A stretch of DNA of 64,000 nucleotides from positions 3,410,001-3,474,000 of the forward strand of contig NZ_CP045121.1 in assembly GCF_011492965.1 (NCBI RefSeq), in the 5' to 3' direction. Below are positions 35,755 to 44,911 of the stretch, piece after piece. This DNA is from Rubrobacter marinus. GTDB taxonomy: Bacteria; Actinomycetota; Rubrobacteria; Rubrobacterales; Rubrobacteraceae. Made by a program: the position numbers and the translations under genes. The notes below the pieces were generated by a model that made no database searches, was not told where the DNA came from, and saw only the letters and a program-made list of their open reading frames with translations. Each line of letters starts with the position of its first letter. The stretch's first letter is position 1.

Positions 35755-37244
35755 ACGGGTAGGCTCCTGACCGGGGAAGAGTACCTGGAGAGCCTGCGGG
35801 ACGCCGGTTTCGTCCACATAAACGGCGAAAGGGTGGACGATGTCACCCGCCACCCCACCTTCCGCAACTCGGCTCGCTCGGTGGCGCGCCTCTACGACGC
35901 CCTCCACGATCCCGAGAAGAGAGACCGGCTTACCGGGGTGGACAGGTTCGGCAACCGCACCCACAAGTTCTTCATGCCGAGCTACACAGCCGGGGAGCTC
36001 CTTGAGGCGCGGAACGCAATGGCCGAGTGGTCGAAGCTTTCCTACGGGTTCATGGGACGCACGCCCTATTACGAGGCGGCGTTCATGGCGACCCTCGGTG
36101 CCGATCCCGGTTTCTACGGGCCGTTCACGGAGAGCGCGTCAACTGGTATCAGCGCTACGCCTCCAAGGCGATATTCCTCAACGACGTGCTCATCAACCCA
36201 CCCGTCGACCGAAACAAGCCTGTCCACGAAGTCGCCGACGTGTTCCTGCACGTGGAGCGGGAGGCGGACGGCGGCATCATCGTCAGCGGGGCGAAGATGC
36301 TCGCGACCGGCTCGGCGCTGACGCACGCCACGTTCGTAGCCCAGACCAGCGCGGTCAGCCTGGAGAAGGGCAAGGCCGAAGACTTTGCGCTCGTCTTTAT
36401 CGCGCCGATGGACACGCCGGGGACCAGGCTGATCTGCCGCACCTCCTACGAGGAGAAGGCGCACGCCCGTGCGACTACCCGCTCTCCAGCCGCTTCGACG
36501 AGAACGACGCGGTTTAGTCTTCGACGAGGCGTTCATCCCCTGGGAGAACGTGCTGGTTTATCGCGACGTGGACCGGGCCCGCGCCTTCTACGCCGCCTCC
36601 GGCTTCCTGAACCGCTACAACCTTCAATCCGGCACCCGCCTGGCGACGAAGCTAAGCTTCATGGCCGGGCTCCTCGCCAAGGGCATCGCGGCGAACGGGA
36701 CCGGCGATTTCCGTAGCGTCCGGGTCTCGCTCGGGGGCGCAGTTGCCTGGCGCCAGCTGATCTGGGCTCTCACCATCGCGATGGCCCTCGACCCACAGCC
36801 GGGACCGGGAAGCACCGTGATCCCGAAGCTAGAGAACGCCGCAACGCTGCGCCTGTTCGCCACGCAGGTGGCCGAAGATAAAGGAGGTCTTCGAGACCCA
36901 ACTCGGCAGCAGCCGCTCGTTACCCCGTCGGCCTTGAAGGACTTTCAGGACTCAGACCTCAGGCCGCCCATCGACAAGTACTACCGCGGCACGGGTGTCA
37001 CGGCCGAAGAACGCATCAAGCTCGTCTGGGACGCCATCGGGACCGATTTCGGCGGACGCTACGAGCTCTACGAGCGAACTACTCAGGCAATCACGAGCAA
37101 ATACGCCTCGACGTCGCGAACTTTGCAGAGATACGCGGCCTCATGCAGGAGTACACCGACCTGGCCGAAGAGTGCCTGAACGACTACGGCCTGAACAGGT
37201 GGACCTACCGCACCTGGAGCTTCGACGCGAACAACCCAGCGTAG
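35755..37244 (+). pseudogene. 4-hydroxyphenylacetate 3-hydroxylase (HpaB)-family oxygenase, multiply frameshifted
   Basis: Collinear pieces in all three frames reconstruct a complete FADH2-dependent phenol hydroxylase (TGEEYLESLRD, then ASKAIFLNDVLINPP, then VFDEAFIPWENVLVYRD, and ending WTYRTWSFDANNPA). Breaks lie near 36129-36134, 36466-36468, 36513-36515, 36875-36880 (two bases), 36913 and 37077. All are repaired by adding bases, seven in total, giving about 498 residues, the family length. No ATG, GTG or TTG exists in frame between the promoter and the conserved region; ACG at 35755, placed well behind GGGGAGAGG, sits where the start should be. Either the copy is dying or the assembly is poor here. 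Expected role: ortho-hydroxylation of a phenol to a catechol. Confidence 0.82.
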
Positions 37245-37287
37245 CGCGATGCGCCTCTGCGGTGTGGTTTGTCGGAGACAAATTCGA

Positions 37288-37313
37288 CCCCGGGCGAGAG
37301 CAATCGCCCGGGG
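37288..37313. terminator. hairpin between convergent genes
   Basis: Perfect 10-bp GC stem with a 6-base loop, 44 bp past the hydroxylase stop and 23 bp past the hydrolase stop on the other strand; suited to end transcription from both sides. Confidence 0.7.
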
Positions 37314-37335
37314 CTTGGTAGGGCTGTCGGCGAAC

Positions 37336-38190
37336 CTATAGGGCGCCTGCGAAGAAGTCGGCCAGGAGTTTGTTGAACGCGTCCTTGTACTCGATCATGG
37401 TCCAGTGGCTGCACTGCCCGAAGATGTGGACCTGGACCTGCGGCAGGTGCTGCAGCAGATATAGGCTCGTCTCCAACGGCACGATGCCGTCATCGCGCCC
37501 GTGGATAAGGAGCACCGGGTGGTCCATTCTCTCCAGAGCTTCGTCGGGCGGGGCAAGGGCGTCCACGTGGCGCTGGCGGGGCGCGGGGAACATCGCGGAG
37601 AAGCTGCGCCGCACCCCCGGGTTCATGGCCGCTTCTAGCCTCATGCGCGCGATGGCGTCCAGGTCGTCCCCAACCACCGAGGAATCGTAGGCGAACCAGC
37701 CGAGTATCCGCTTCATGCGCTCTTCGGTGGGATCGTCGTAGAACCCCCACACGGTATCAAGTTGCTCGGTTATGCGGTGCGGCGCCCCGGCCGTCCCCAT
37801 GAGCACAGCCCGCTCGAAGCGCTCCGGGTGGCGGTCCAGCAGGTGCTCGGCGACGGCGCCCCCCATAGAGTTGCCAACCAGATGGACCTTCTCGAGCCCA
37901 AGCTCTTCGAGCAGCGCCACGCTCTGCGCCACCCACACGTCGATCCAGACCGATACGCTACCGGGAGGGTCCTCCGGGTGCTCGCTCTGGCCGAAGCCTA
38001 TAAGGTCCGGGGCAATGCAATCGTAGGAATCGCCCAACACTGGCAGGGCAAACTGCCAGTTCGACCATGCCATCGCCCCGGGTCCCGAGCCGTGCAGGAA
38101 GAGGACTGCCTCCGCGTTCCCTTGCCCAATCCGGTTCAGGTAGGTCTTGTACGGGCCTGTCTGAATCGTGTTCTTTTCTACAGTCTTCAT
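37336..38190 (-). CDS. alpha/beta hydrolase, meta-cleavage product hydrolase-like
   Basis: A 284-residue alpha/beta hydrolase. Nucleophile S108 in GNSMGG, oxyanion-hole segment HGSGPGA (33-39), acid Asp in HGRDDG and base His in CSHWTM are all present. The pattern matches 2-hydroxymuconic semialdehyde and biphenyl-type C-C bond hydrolases. It would act right after the extradiol dioxygenase encoded opposite. It follows the IclR gene on the same strand with a 174-bp gap and may be co-transcribed with it. Confidence 0.87.
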   Translation of the reverse strand: MKTVEKNTIQTGPYKTYLNRIGQGNAEAVLFLHGSGPGAMAWSNWQFALPVLGDSYDCIAPDLIGFGQSEHPEDPPGSVSVWIDVWVAQSVALLEELGLEKVHLVGNSMGGAVAEHLLDRHPERFERAVLMGTAGAPHRITEQLDTVWGFYDDPTEERMKRILGWFAYDSSVVGDDLDAIARMRLEAAMNPGVRRSFSAMFPAPRQRHVDALAPPDEALERMDHPVLLIHGRDDGIVPLETSLYLLQHLPQVQVHIFGQCSHWTMIEYKDAFNKLLADFFAGAL

Positions 38191-38364
38191 GTTCCTCCAT
38201 CGTTCGGCCGGGATGTGCCGGCACGTGGCGATCTACGATGCACCGGAAGCTTTTGCGAGCGGGATAGGTCCGGGACAGTAGCTGTCCTTCTCGTCGCCGG
38301 TAGGGAAAGGCTTCCCGACATCCGGCAGGGACCTGCACGCTCCTCAACCCTGTCGCGGAGCAGC

Positions 38365-39150
38365 TCATCTATGAAGCGTGGTCAACTCCCTCGGCAAAGA
38401 ACGCGCGTGCTTCGGTAGCGCAGCGGAGATACGCTGAGCCGCCTTGAGAATTCCCTCCGTGAACTCTTCCTCCCTCTCCTTAAAGCGGAAGGCCGGCACC
38501 GAGAAGCTGATCGCTGCGATGACGTTGCCCTCGCAGTCGCGGATCGGTGCGGCCACGCAACGCAGCCCGATCGATACCTCTTCTATATCGTAGCCGTAAC
38601 CCCGCTCCCGGATCCTCTCGAGCTCGCGCTCCAGCTCGTCGAGGTCCGTGATGGTGTGGGGCGTGAGCTTCGGCATCCCCATGTGCCTGAGGTTCGCGGA
38701 GATGTTCTCCCACGGACTATAAGCCAGCAGCACCTTGCCCACCCCGCTGCAGTGTGCCGGGAGCCGCGCACCGGCCCACGAAACGAGTATCTTCACCGCC
38801 GGGGTCGGCTGCAGCTTCTCGACGTAGACTGCCTGCACCCCGTCCAGCACGGCAAGATGCATGATCTCCCTCCACTGCCCGACCATATCCTCCATCACCC
38901 GTCGGGCCTCGACACGGAACTCCGCGGTCTGCAAAAGCGTCTGGCTCAACTCGAAGATGCGCCACCCCAGACGATACCTGCCCTTACCGATGCGACACAA
39001 CAACCTTCTGTTCGCCAGACTAGCCATAAGCTCGGACACCGAAGATTTCGGATAACCGAGGGTTCTGGCTGCCTCACCTACGCTCCACTCGGGGTTTTCG
39101 AGCGAGAATAGATCTAGGACCTGCGTAACCTTTGAAACAGTCTGTAGCAT
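38365..39150 (-). CDS. IclR-family transcriptional regulator
   Basis: A 261-residue protein with an N-terminal winged helix-turn-helix (WSVGEAARTLGYPKSSVSEL, about 22-41) and the C-terminal IclR effector domain (CVAAPIRDCEGNVIAAISFS). Related regulators such as PcaU, PobR and PcaR control aromatic-acid genes and often activate transcription. Its own promoter carries the longest copy of a palindrome found upstream of at least seven other transcription units here, so it is the natural candidate to bind all of them, with autoregulation. The effector is unknown; an aromatic acid is likely. Confidence 0.9.
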   Translation of the reverse strand: MLQTVSKVTQVLDLFSLENPEWSVGEAARTLGYPKSSVSELMASLANRRLLCRIGKGRYRLGWRIFELSQTLLQTAEFRVEARRVMEDMVGQWREIMHLAVLDGVQAVYVEKLQPTPAVKILVSWAGARLPAHCSGVGKVLLAYSPWENISANLRHMGMPKLTPHTITDLDELERELERIRERGYGYDIEEVSIGLRCVAAPIRDCEGNVIAAISFSVPAFRFKEREEEFTEGILKAAQRISAALPKHARSLPRELTTLHR

Positions 39151-39207
39151 CTACCGGCCCCCACTTTCTGGCGAACGGTTTCTGAACCTTCCCCAATACC
39201 GCCGCTA

Positions 39208-39268
39208 ACTATAGGCCGTTGGGGTATGCGCAACAAGTCTTGCGTTCGAATATGCCGAACGCAAGACT
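39208..39268 (-). promoter_or_regulatory. IclR-type operator plus promoter of the regulator gene itself
   Basis: Core GTTCG-N7-CGAAC at 39244-39260 inside a perfect inverted repeat with 13-bp arms (39236-39268). On the minus strand 7 bp, TTGTTG (39231-39236), 17 bp, TATAGT (39208-39213). The clearest example of the shared promoter design. Confidence 0.78.
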
Positions 39269-39720
39269 GCTTACAGGTGCGAACCTCTGGGTCGAAAGGA
39301 GCCCATGAAGCTCGTGGGGCCTGACCACAACGATGGGTCATCCTAGCTTATTACCATTGTTGTATTCTCCTCAGTCGACCGCCTCTCCGTGAAAACCGCT
39401 CGACCGTCTCGGCGTACCATCTTTTGGCACCGCCCCTAATCGGAGAACGAACGTAGAGACCTTAAGCACAAGCACATTCAGACAGAGCGGAGCCTCTATA
39501 CACGCTCTGTAGGCTCGGAAAGCAGTACCAGACGCGGAACGCGCAGGAGAGTCTTGCTAACACGGACCATGAAGAGGCCAACGCTTCCGACTACAAAAAC
39601 CGTCGCGACCAGAAGCATTCGTGCCCCAGGATGTGTTGGGTGGGTCGCGTCGTACGACGCACAATGACATTACTATCCATTAATCGCACCCGAAACAGAA
39701 ATAGCGTAGTAAACAACAAA
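39269..39720. other. non-coding or degenerate stretch, lower GC than its surroundings
   Basis: About 450 bp with no credible gene. It is less GC-rich than the flanks and its short open frames lack family features. It separates the aromatic regulon from the apionate-type operon and may be an old junction or gene remnant. Confidence 0.5.
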
Positions 39721-40329
39721 CTACCAGGAAGTCTCCAAAGACATTACGAGTAGCTTCCACCCCAGGTCCCCGCCTCGATGATCGATAACGGAGAGGCTCG
39801 GCGCCTCGTGGATGCGGCGGCGCTCCCCGGGCAGCAGGGCGTCGGGGATGGGTCTTGCGCGGGACTCCGGGAGGGCGTTCCGGTGGCGCTCGCGTATCTC
39901 GACGAGGGCCTGCCTGCTCCTCGGGCGTTCCGAACCGGACCCGGCTCGATCCGGGCCGCGCACCATGGACCCGTACCGGCCCTCGTCCAGCTTCCCGTCC
40001 AGGTCGTCGAGGTCGGGGAGCTTTTCGAGCCACCCCCGCTCCTCCTCTTCGGGGTTGCGGCTCGACGCCGCTCGTTTCGTCCGGCATCTCGTCCGGGCCC
40101 GCGCGTGGCCGTTTCGGGTCCTTCGGGACCTCGGAGACGGAGTCCTTTGCGTTGGAGCCGAAGACCGACGCTTACGACGACCGAGGCGGCCGATGGCACC
40201 GGCGCCATCGACCACCCTGCTACGTCCCTCAGAGGTTGCTTCTATTCCTTCACGCGTCGCCAGGCCGAGGCCGGCGCGGGTGCGTACGAAGGGACCCGTC
40301 GCTCCGCCGAACGGGAGCGATCTCTCCAC
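39721..40329 (-). CDS. uncertain open frame, unknown function
   Basis: A possible 202-residue product. The C-terminal half has high third-position GC and plausible acidic-helical sequence (EEERGWLEKLPDLDDLDGKL), while the N-terminal half is Arg/Ser-rich and looks out of frame; a neighbouring frame there reads more naturally. It may be a frameshifted hypothetical gene. No family recognised, no clear ribosome site. It lies downstream of the beta-keto acid cleavage gene on the same strand. Confidence 0.25.
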   Translation of the reverse strand: MERSLPFGGATGPFVRTRAGLGLATREGIEATSEGRSRVVDGAGAIGRLGRRKRRSSAPTQRTPSPRSRRTRNGHARARTRCRTKRAASSRNPEEEERGWLEKLPDLDDLDGKLDEGRYGSMVRGPDRAGSGSERPRSRQALVEIRERHRNALPESRARPIPDALLPGERRRIHEAPSLSVIDHRGGDLGWKLLVMSLETSW

Positions 40330-40402
40330 CCGTGGCGCGGCACCAGGCTGGCGTTCTATCCCGGCGCCGATCGAGGTCGTCCGGGCGGGGCGAGCTCCTC
40401 GT

Positions 40403-41314
40403 CTATGCGCCCTTCTGAACGGTCTGGGCGTGTTTGAGTTGCAGTATCTCCCGCGCCTCCGACGGCGTGGCTACCGGGCGGCCCAGCGTCAGGGACATCT
40501 CGGCGACCATCCTCACCAGGTCGCTGTTTCGCGGCTTCCCGAAACGGGAGTAAGGGTAGTCGCCGAGGCCGATGCTCACGTGCCCGCCCAGCATGATCGC
40601 CCACGCGGCGAGCGGCAGGGCGTCCCCGTTGCGGCAATGCACGGTCCAGGGGTCTCCGGCCGGGATCGCCTCCAGGTAGGTCTGGAGGTTGGCGAGGGTC
40701 GGCGGCGGGCCACCCGGCACCTCGTCTCCCGTGAACCCGAGGCACCAGAAGGTCGATCGGTCGAGGAGCTCCATCTGCTGGAAGCTGCGCGCCGTGCGCA
40801 CCGCGCCCGCGCCCCAGACCACCGAGTACACGAAGACGTCGGTCTCCTGGAGCACGCAGAGCAGCTCCCTCAGGTAGCCCACCCTGTTGACGATAATCTG
40901 GTCGTCCGTCAGGAAGCGCTCTTCCCCCCCCTCCCAGACGTCCGCCCCGAAGGCACCGAAGTCTACCGGCGCCATGTCGACCCGCGTCTTCGGGTCTTCG
41001 TTGAGCTCCTGTATGTGGCGTACGCGGCCCCGCGCGTCGCCCTGGGTGCTGATAAAGCCGAGGGTCGGATGCAGGAGAAGGTCCGTCCCTTCTCGAACCC
41101 CCTCGATGACCTCGCGGTACAACGCGGTATCGTTCGCTCTCTCGGTACCGTCGTCGTCGCGGGCGTGCCAGTGCAGGACCGAGGCGCCCGCCTCCCTGGC
41201 GAGGATGCCCTCCTCGATCACTTCCTGCGGCCCGTAGGGCAGCGCCGGGTTGTCCCCCCGCTCCGCCGACTCGTTGCACCGAACCTCGATGATGAGGGGT
41301 GTCTCGTCGTTCAC
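40403..41314 (-). CDS. beta-keto acid cleavage enzyme (BKACE, DUF849 family)
   Basis: A 303-residue TIM-barrel zinc enzyme. The family metal site and active-site regions are recognisable: IIEVRCNES at the N-terminus, SVLHWHARD, LLLHPTLG and GGHVSIGLGDYPYS. BKACE proteins transfer an acyl unit between acetyl-CoA and a 3-keto acid, as in 3-keto-5-aminohexanoate cleavage. GTG start 41314 has GGAGG upstream, 27 bp after ApnO. It is not one of the known apionate enzymes, so it may act on a different keto acid or represent a pathway variant. Confidence 0.88.
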   Translation of the reverse strand: MNDETPLIIEVRCNESAERGDNPALPYGPQEVIEEGILAREAGASVLHWHARDDDGTERANDTALYREVIEGVREGTDLLLHPTLGFISTQGDARGRVRHIQELNEDPKTRVDMAPVDFGAFGADVWEGGEERFLTDDQIIVNRVGYLRELLCVLQETDVFVYSVVWGAGAVRTARSFQQMELLDRSTFWCLGFTGDEVPGGPPPTLANLQTYLEAIPAGDPWTVHCRNGDALPLAAWAIMLGGHVSIGLGDYPYSRFGKPRNSDLVRMVAEMSLTLGRPVATPSEAREILQLKHAQTVQKGA

Positions 41315-41341
41315 AGCCTACCTCCTCCTCGCGAAAGGCCC

Positions 41342-42184
41342 TCAGGCTAGTCCGCTCGCCGTTATCTTGCCCACGCTCTCCTTGATGCTCTGAGGCTCGA
41401 AGACCTTCTTCCAGTCGGGCTGGAAGATGTCCTTCTTGGCCTCCTCGACGGCCATCTGCGCGCCGGCGGAGAGCTCCCAATCGAGCTCGTCGAAGAGTAT
41501 GGCAAGCTCGACGTTGATGTGGCCCAGTACGAAGTCGCGGGCCGCCTCGAACGGTACCCCACGTTCGGCCGCCTCGTCCACCGCCTCGCGTATGATGGTC
41601 AGGCAGGTCGCCGTCACCGTCTCCGAGAGCACGGGCTCGAGGATCGCCATCTGCTCGACCGTGACGCGGTGGGAGCGCAGCACGGGGCCCCACAGCTTGC
41701 GGGCGATCTCCTCGCCCCTGGCGTAATCCTCCTCGGGCCCGCTCATGAGCGCGTTGACTATCGCCTGCTTGGCCTTGCCGCTGCCGAAGTAGTCCCGGCG
41801 GGCCTCGGGGTCCGTCTCGTCGTTGTAGATCGGCGGGTGGGCGGGGTGGGTCACGAAGTAGGAGATGTCCTCCCGCTCCGGCAGCTCCCCGCCGTAGGCG
41901 GCGGCCGGATCCAGGGTGACGACCATCGTCCCGGCCTTCAGCGAGGGCACGATCTCCCTGGCCAGCGGGCCGACGACGGTGTCGGGGACGGCGAAGATGA
42001 CCACGTCGGCCTCCCCGACGGCCTCCTCTTGGCTCGTGGGCTCGATCCCCCTCTCGCGCAGCCGGGCCTGCCCGGCATCGCCCGATTCCACGTAGAGCAT
42101 CCGGTAACCGGGGTCGTCCTCGAGGGCGTTCGTTACGCGGGTCCCCATGCTACCGGCAGCGCCGAAAACGGCTACGTTCATCAT
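41342..42184 (-). CDS. apnO: D-apionate oxidoisomerase-like dehydrogenase
   Basis: A 280-residue NAD(P)-dependent protein with an N-terminal Rossmann motif (VFGAAGSMGTRV) and an alpha-helical C-terminal domain of the phosphogluconate-dehydrogenase type. The blocks FVTHPAHPPIYNDETD and RSHRVTVEQMAILEP are those I associate with ApnO, which oxidises and isomerises D-apionate to 3-oxo-isoapionate. Its start overlaps the kinase stop by four bases (ATGA). Having the kinase and RuBisCO-like genes immediately before it strongly supports this role; without them, another 3-hydroxyacid dehydrogenase would be possible. Confidence 0.8.
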   Translation of the reverse strand: MMNVAVFGAAGSMGTRVTNALEDDPGYRMLYVESGDAGQARLRERGIEPTSQEEAVGEADVVIFAVPDTVVGPLAREIVPSLKAGTMVVTLDPAAAYGGELPEREDISYFVTHPAHPPIYNDETDPEARRDYFGSGKAKQAIVNALMSGPEEDYARGEEIARKLWGPVLRSHRVTVEQMAILEPVLSETVTATCLTIIREAVDEAAERGVPFEAARDFVLGHINVELAILFDELDWELSAGAQMAVEEAKKDIFQPDWKKVFEPQSIKESVGKITASGLA

Positions 42185-43592
42185 CTACCTCCTCCGACGG
42201 TGTCTTTGGTCGTGCCTCGTAGCACGTCCACGAAAAAGTCCTTGCGGCCCATCTGTCCGCCCTTGAAGACGATCTCCACCCCCTCCAGGGTCCCACCTTT
42301 CGAGTGGATCCGGCACAAGGGAGCGCCGGGGCGGCGGGGGCGATCATCTCGACGGCCTGGATGTCCAGCCCGCTCGCGATGTAGCTCGAGGTGTCGCCGC
42401 CCGCCACCGCCACGCGCCGGACGTCCGACCGACCGAGGACGGCCTGCAAGATGCCCCCCGTCGCCTCCGCCAGTATTCTCCCGCCCTTCAGCTTCGCGGC
42501 GAGCCCCTCGTAGCCCAAAGACTCCAGGCGTTTGGCGGTGGCTTCGCGCCTCGGGTCGTCCGGCCCCCGACAGGTGTGCGCGATCACGCTGTTGCCCCGC
42601 TGAAGCTCGTCGAGCATCTTCTCCACGGCGGCCTCGCTCTCGCCCCGGGCCTCCTCCGGGTCTACCAGGCGGGCGGGATCCAGGGGCACGTCCACGAACC
42701 CGTGCTCGATGGCGCGGCCGATCTGCCCGTCCGTAACCGGCGAACAGCTCCCGGAGACGGCCAGAACCTGCTCGACCGCCCCCGCGTCCTCGAACTCCTG
42801 CGGCTCCGCAAGCTCCCCGGTAGCCCTCCAGTGCGCGGTCAGCGCGTACTCCACCCCCGACGACCCGACCACGAACAGCGGCGTCTCTCGACTCGCCCCG
42901 TTCCACATAAGCTCCCCGAGGGTGGAGAGCTGCTCGTCGTAGAGAACGTCGAAGAGCACGATCTCCGGTCCGCCCTCGAGCATGGCTCGGAGGCGCTCTT
43001 CCGTATCCGCGCCGTCGCCTTCGAGCTGCAGGATGTCGAAGAGCTCGATCTCCTTGGCCGTCTGCTCGGAGAGGTGCAGCCGCAGATCGCTCTCCAGCAT
43101 GGGGGTAACGGGATGGTTGCGCATCGGGCCGAGCTGATCCAGGCGGTAGATCTTGCCGTCGACCCCCGAACGGGCGTAGTGGTTGCCGAACACGGTGTAC
43201 CGTCCCAGCCGGGGCGCCCCTACGACGAGGGGCACGAAGGGCGAAGCGAAGATCTCCTGCCCCAGGTCGGTCGCCCGGCCGATGCTGCCTATCTCCGGGG
43301 ACGAATCGAAGGTGGAGCAGACCTTGTAGTGGAAGAGCGGGGCCCCCAGGTCTTTGAGCCTGGAGAAGGCCTCCGGCAGGGTCCTGTCCATGTCTTCGGG
43401 CGGCATCGCCCGGCTGTCGCCCGCGACCCCGACCGCGCCCACGCCCTCGAAACCGGCGAGCACCTCGGGGGTGGGGGGCTTCAGAAAGAGTATCGTTCGT
43501 ATCCCCGCTCGGGCGAGGGACTCCATGGCGTCGGTAGAGCCGGTGAAGTCGTCGCCGTAGAAGGTCAGGAGTAGCCCGTCCGAAGAAACCAT
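42181..43592 (-). CDS. oiaK: four-carbon acid sugar kinase family protein (3-oxo-isoapionate kinase-like), frameshift near 3' end
   Basis: A DUF1537 kinase. The N-terminal domain opens LLTFYGDDFTGSTDAMESLA, followed by HYKVCSTFDSSPEIGSIGRA and NHPVTPMLESDLRLHL; the C-terminal ATP-binding domain has VAVAGGDTSSYIASGL. As printed the last part is garbled (frame would end at 42150); one base added to the four-base run at 42328-42331 restores APLCRIHSKGGTLEG to a stop at 42181, total 470 residues. Start ATG 43592 abuts the stop of the RuBisCO-like gene. It should phosphorylate 3-oxo-isoapionate before decarboxylation. Confidence 0.82.
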
Positions 43593-44874
43593 TTATTGCC
43601 CCCTATCCGCGGTGCGGCGAAGTTTTCCGAACTTCTCGAGGCTCTGCATGAGCTCCCGGTGGTCCTCGGCGTATTCCTGGAGAGGGATGCCCTTCACCGC
43701 AGCCTCCCAGGCCTGGCGAATCGCCGTGACCCCGGCCCCCGGTCCCCCGGGGTGCGCCACGATCCCCGCGCCGGCCAGGTAGATGTAGTCGGTGCTCCCG
43801 GTGAGCTTGTAGGTGTCCGGGGCCTGCCCGCCCCATTGGCCCGAGGAGAGCACGGGCATCGCCCGGTCGCTCTCCGCGAACATGGGCCTCAGGCACGCCT
43901 CGATAGACCTCACGACGGACTCGTCGGGCTCCCAGAACTTGCTCTGCAAGGCGTTGACGTGCAGGTGGTCCGCGCCCGCCAGGCGCCACAGCTTCCCGTA
44001 GGCGGAGAACTCCATCCCCAGGTACGGGTAGCGGTTGAGCACCCCCCACCCGTTGCGGTGGCCGTGGATCGGCAGCTCCGCGTGGCGCCTGAGGTGCGAG
44101 ACCCCGACGAGCCCGACGCTGTTGAGGCTGACCATCACGCACGTCCCCCGGCATTCAGCACCGTCTCGTGGTGCCGCAGCATCGCGTCGAGATCGTCCGT
44201 GATGTTGAAGGCGTACATGACCTTCTTGCCGGTCCTCTGGGCCACCTCGTTGATGACCCCATCACCGCCTCTACCCGCTCCTCCAGCGGAGAGTGCGGCG
44301 GGTTGGCCATGAGCTCGTCGTCCTTGATAAAGTCGATCCCGCCTTCGGCGAGGTCGCGCACCAGCTCGGCGGTTCCTTGCGGGCTCAGCCCCACGCTCGG
44401 TTTTATGATCGTGCCGATCACGGGACCGTCGTAGACACCGGTGAGCTCCCGGGTTCCCCCTATGCCGAACCTCGGGCCGGGATGGGCGTCCGCGAAGCCC
44501 TCCGGCAGCTCGATGTCCAGGAGCCTGAGCCCCGAGAGCTCCCTGAGCTCCGAGAGGTTGCCCGAGACCGTGGTCAGCAGCGTGGGAAGGTTCGTGCCCA
44601 TGTTCTCCAAGGACCACGACACCGTCACCTCGGCCCGCGTGTACCGTCCGGCGTCGTCGGCAGGAAGCGCGCCCGGCAGGCTCGGGGCGCCGACGTTTTC
44701 GAGCTCCTCGATCTTCTCCACCCGGGCGAGGAACCTCTCCTTCAGGTCCTCCGTCTCCCCGGGTACCTGCGTGAAGGTGCCGGAGGACTGCTCGCCGGCC
44801 AGAGACGCGGCGGCGTCCTCCACCCGGCGGGGGGTCTCGATCAGGTACTTCGCTAGGACGCGGTCGGCGGACAC
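43593..44874 (-). pseudogene. oiaX: RuBisCO-like protein (3-oxo-isoapionate-4-phosphate decarboxylase-like), two frameshifts
   Basis: Three frames together give a 427-residue large-subunit homologue. Lys158 in GTIIKPS and the K184-D-D-E187 motif (GGIDFIKDDE), including the lysine carbamylated in true RuBisCO, are kept; the later region HVNALQSKFWEPDES is characteristic of the RuBisCO-like group involved in apiose catabolism rather than carbon fixation. Breaks are at the C runs 44257-44260 and 44145-44149; one extra base in each restores the frame (VEAVMGVINEVAQRTG and NAGGTCVMVSLNSVG). Start GTG 44874 lies behind GGGAGGG. No small subunit or phosphoribulokinase is present, so carbon fixation is unlikely. 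Confidence 0.82.
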
Positions 44875-44911
44875 GACCCTCCCCCCTCCCGATCCCGGCT
44901 CGTCGCGGCGC

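Noticed and set aside
38273..38287. Small palindrome GGACAG-TAG-CTGTCC between the IclR and hydrolase genes
   Set aside because: Six-base arms only, no promoter nearby, no other copy noticed; could be chance or a weak attenuator.
39496..39618. 40-residue membrane-like peptide on the minus strand
   Set aside because: Has a hydrophobic core but no ribosome site and no family; too short to support.
43593..44874. True carbon-fixing RuBisCO
   Set aside because: No small subunit or phosphoribulokinase, and the neighbours and HVNALQSKFWEPD segment indicate a RuBisCO-like decarboxylase.
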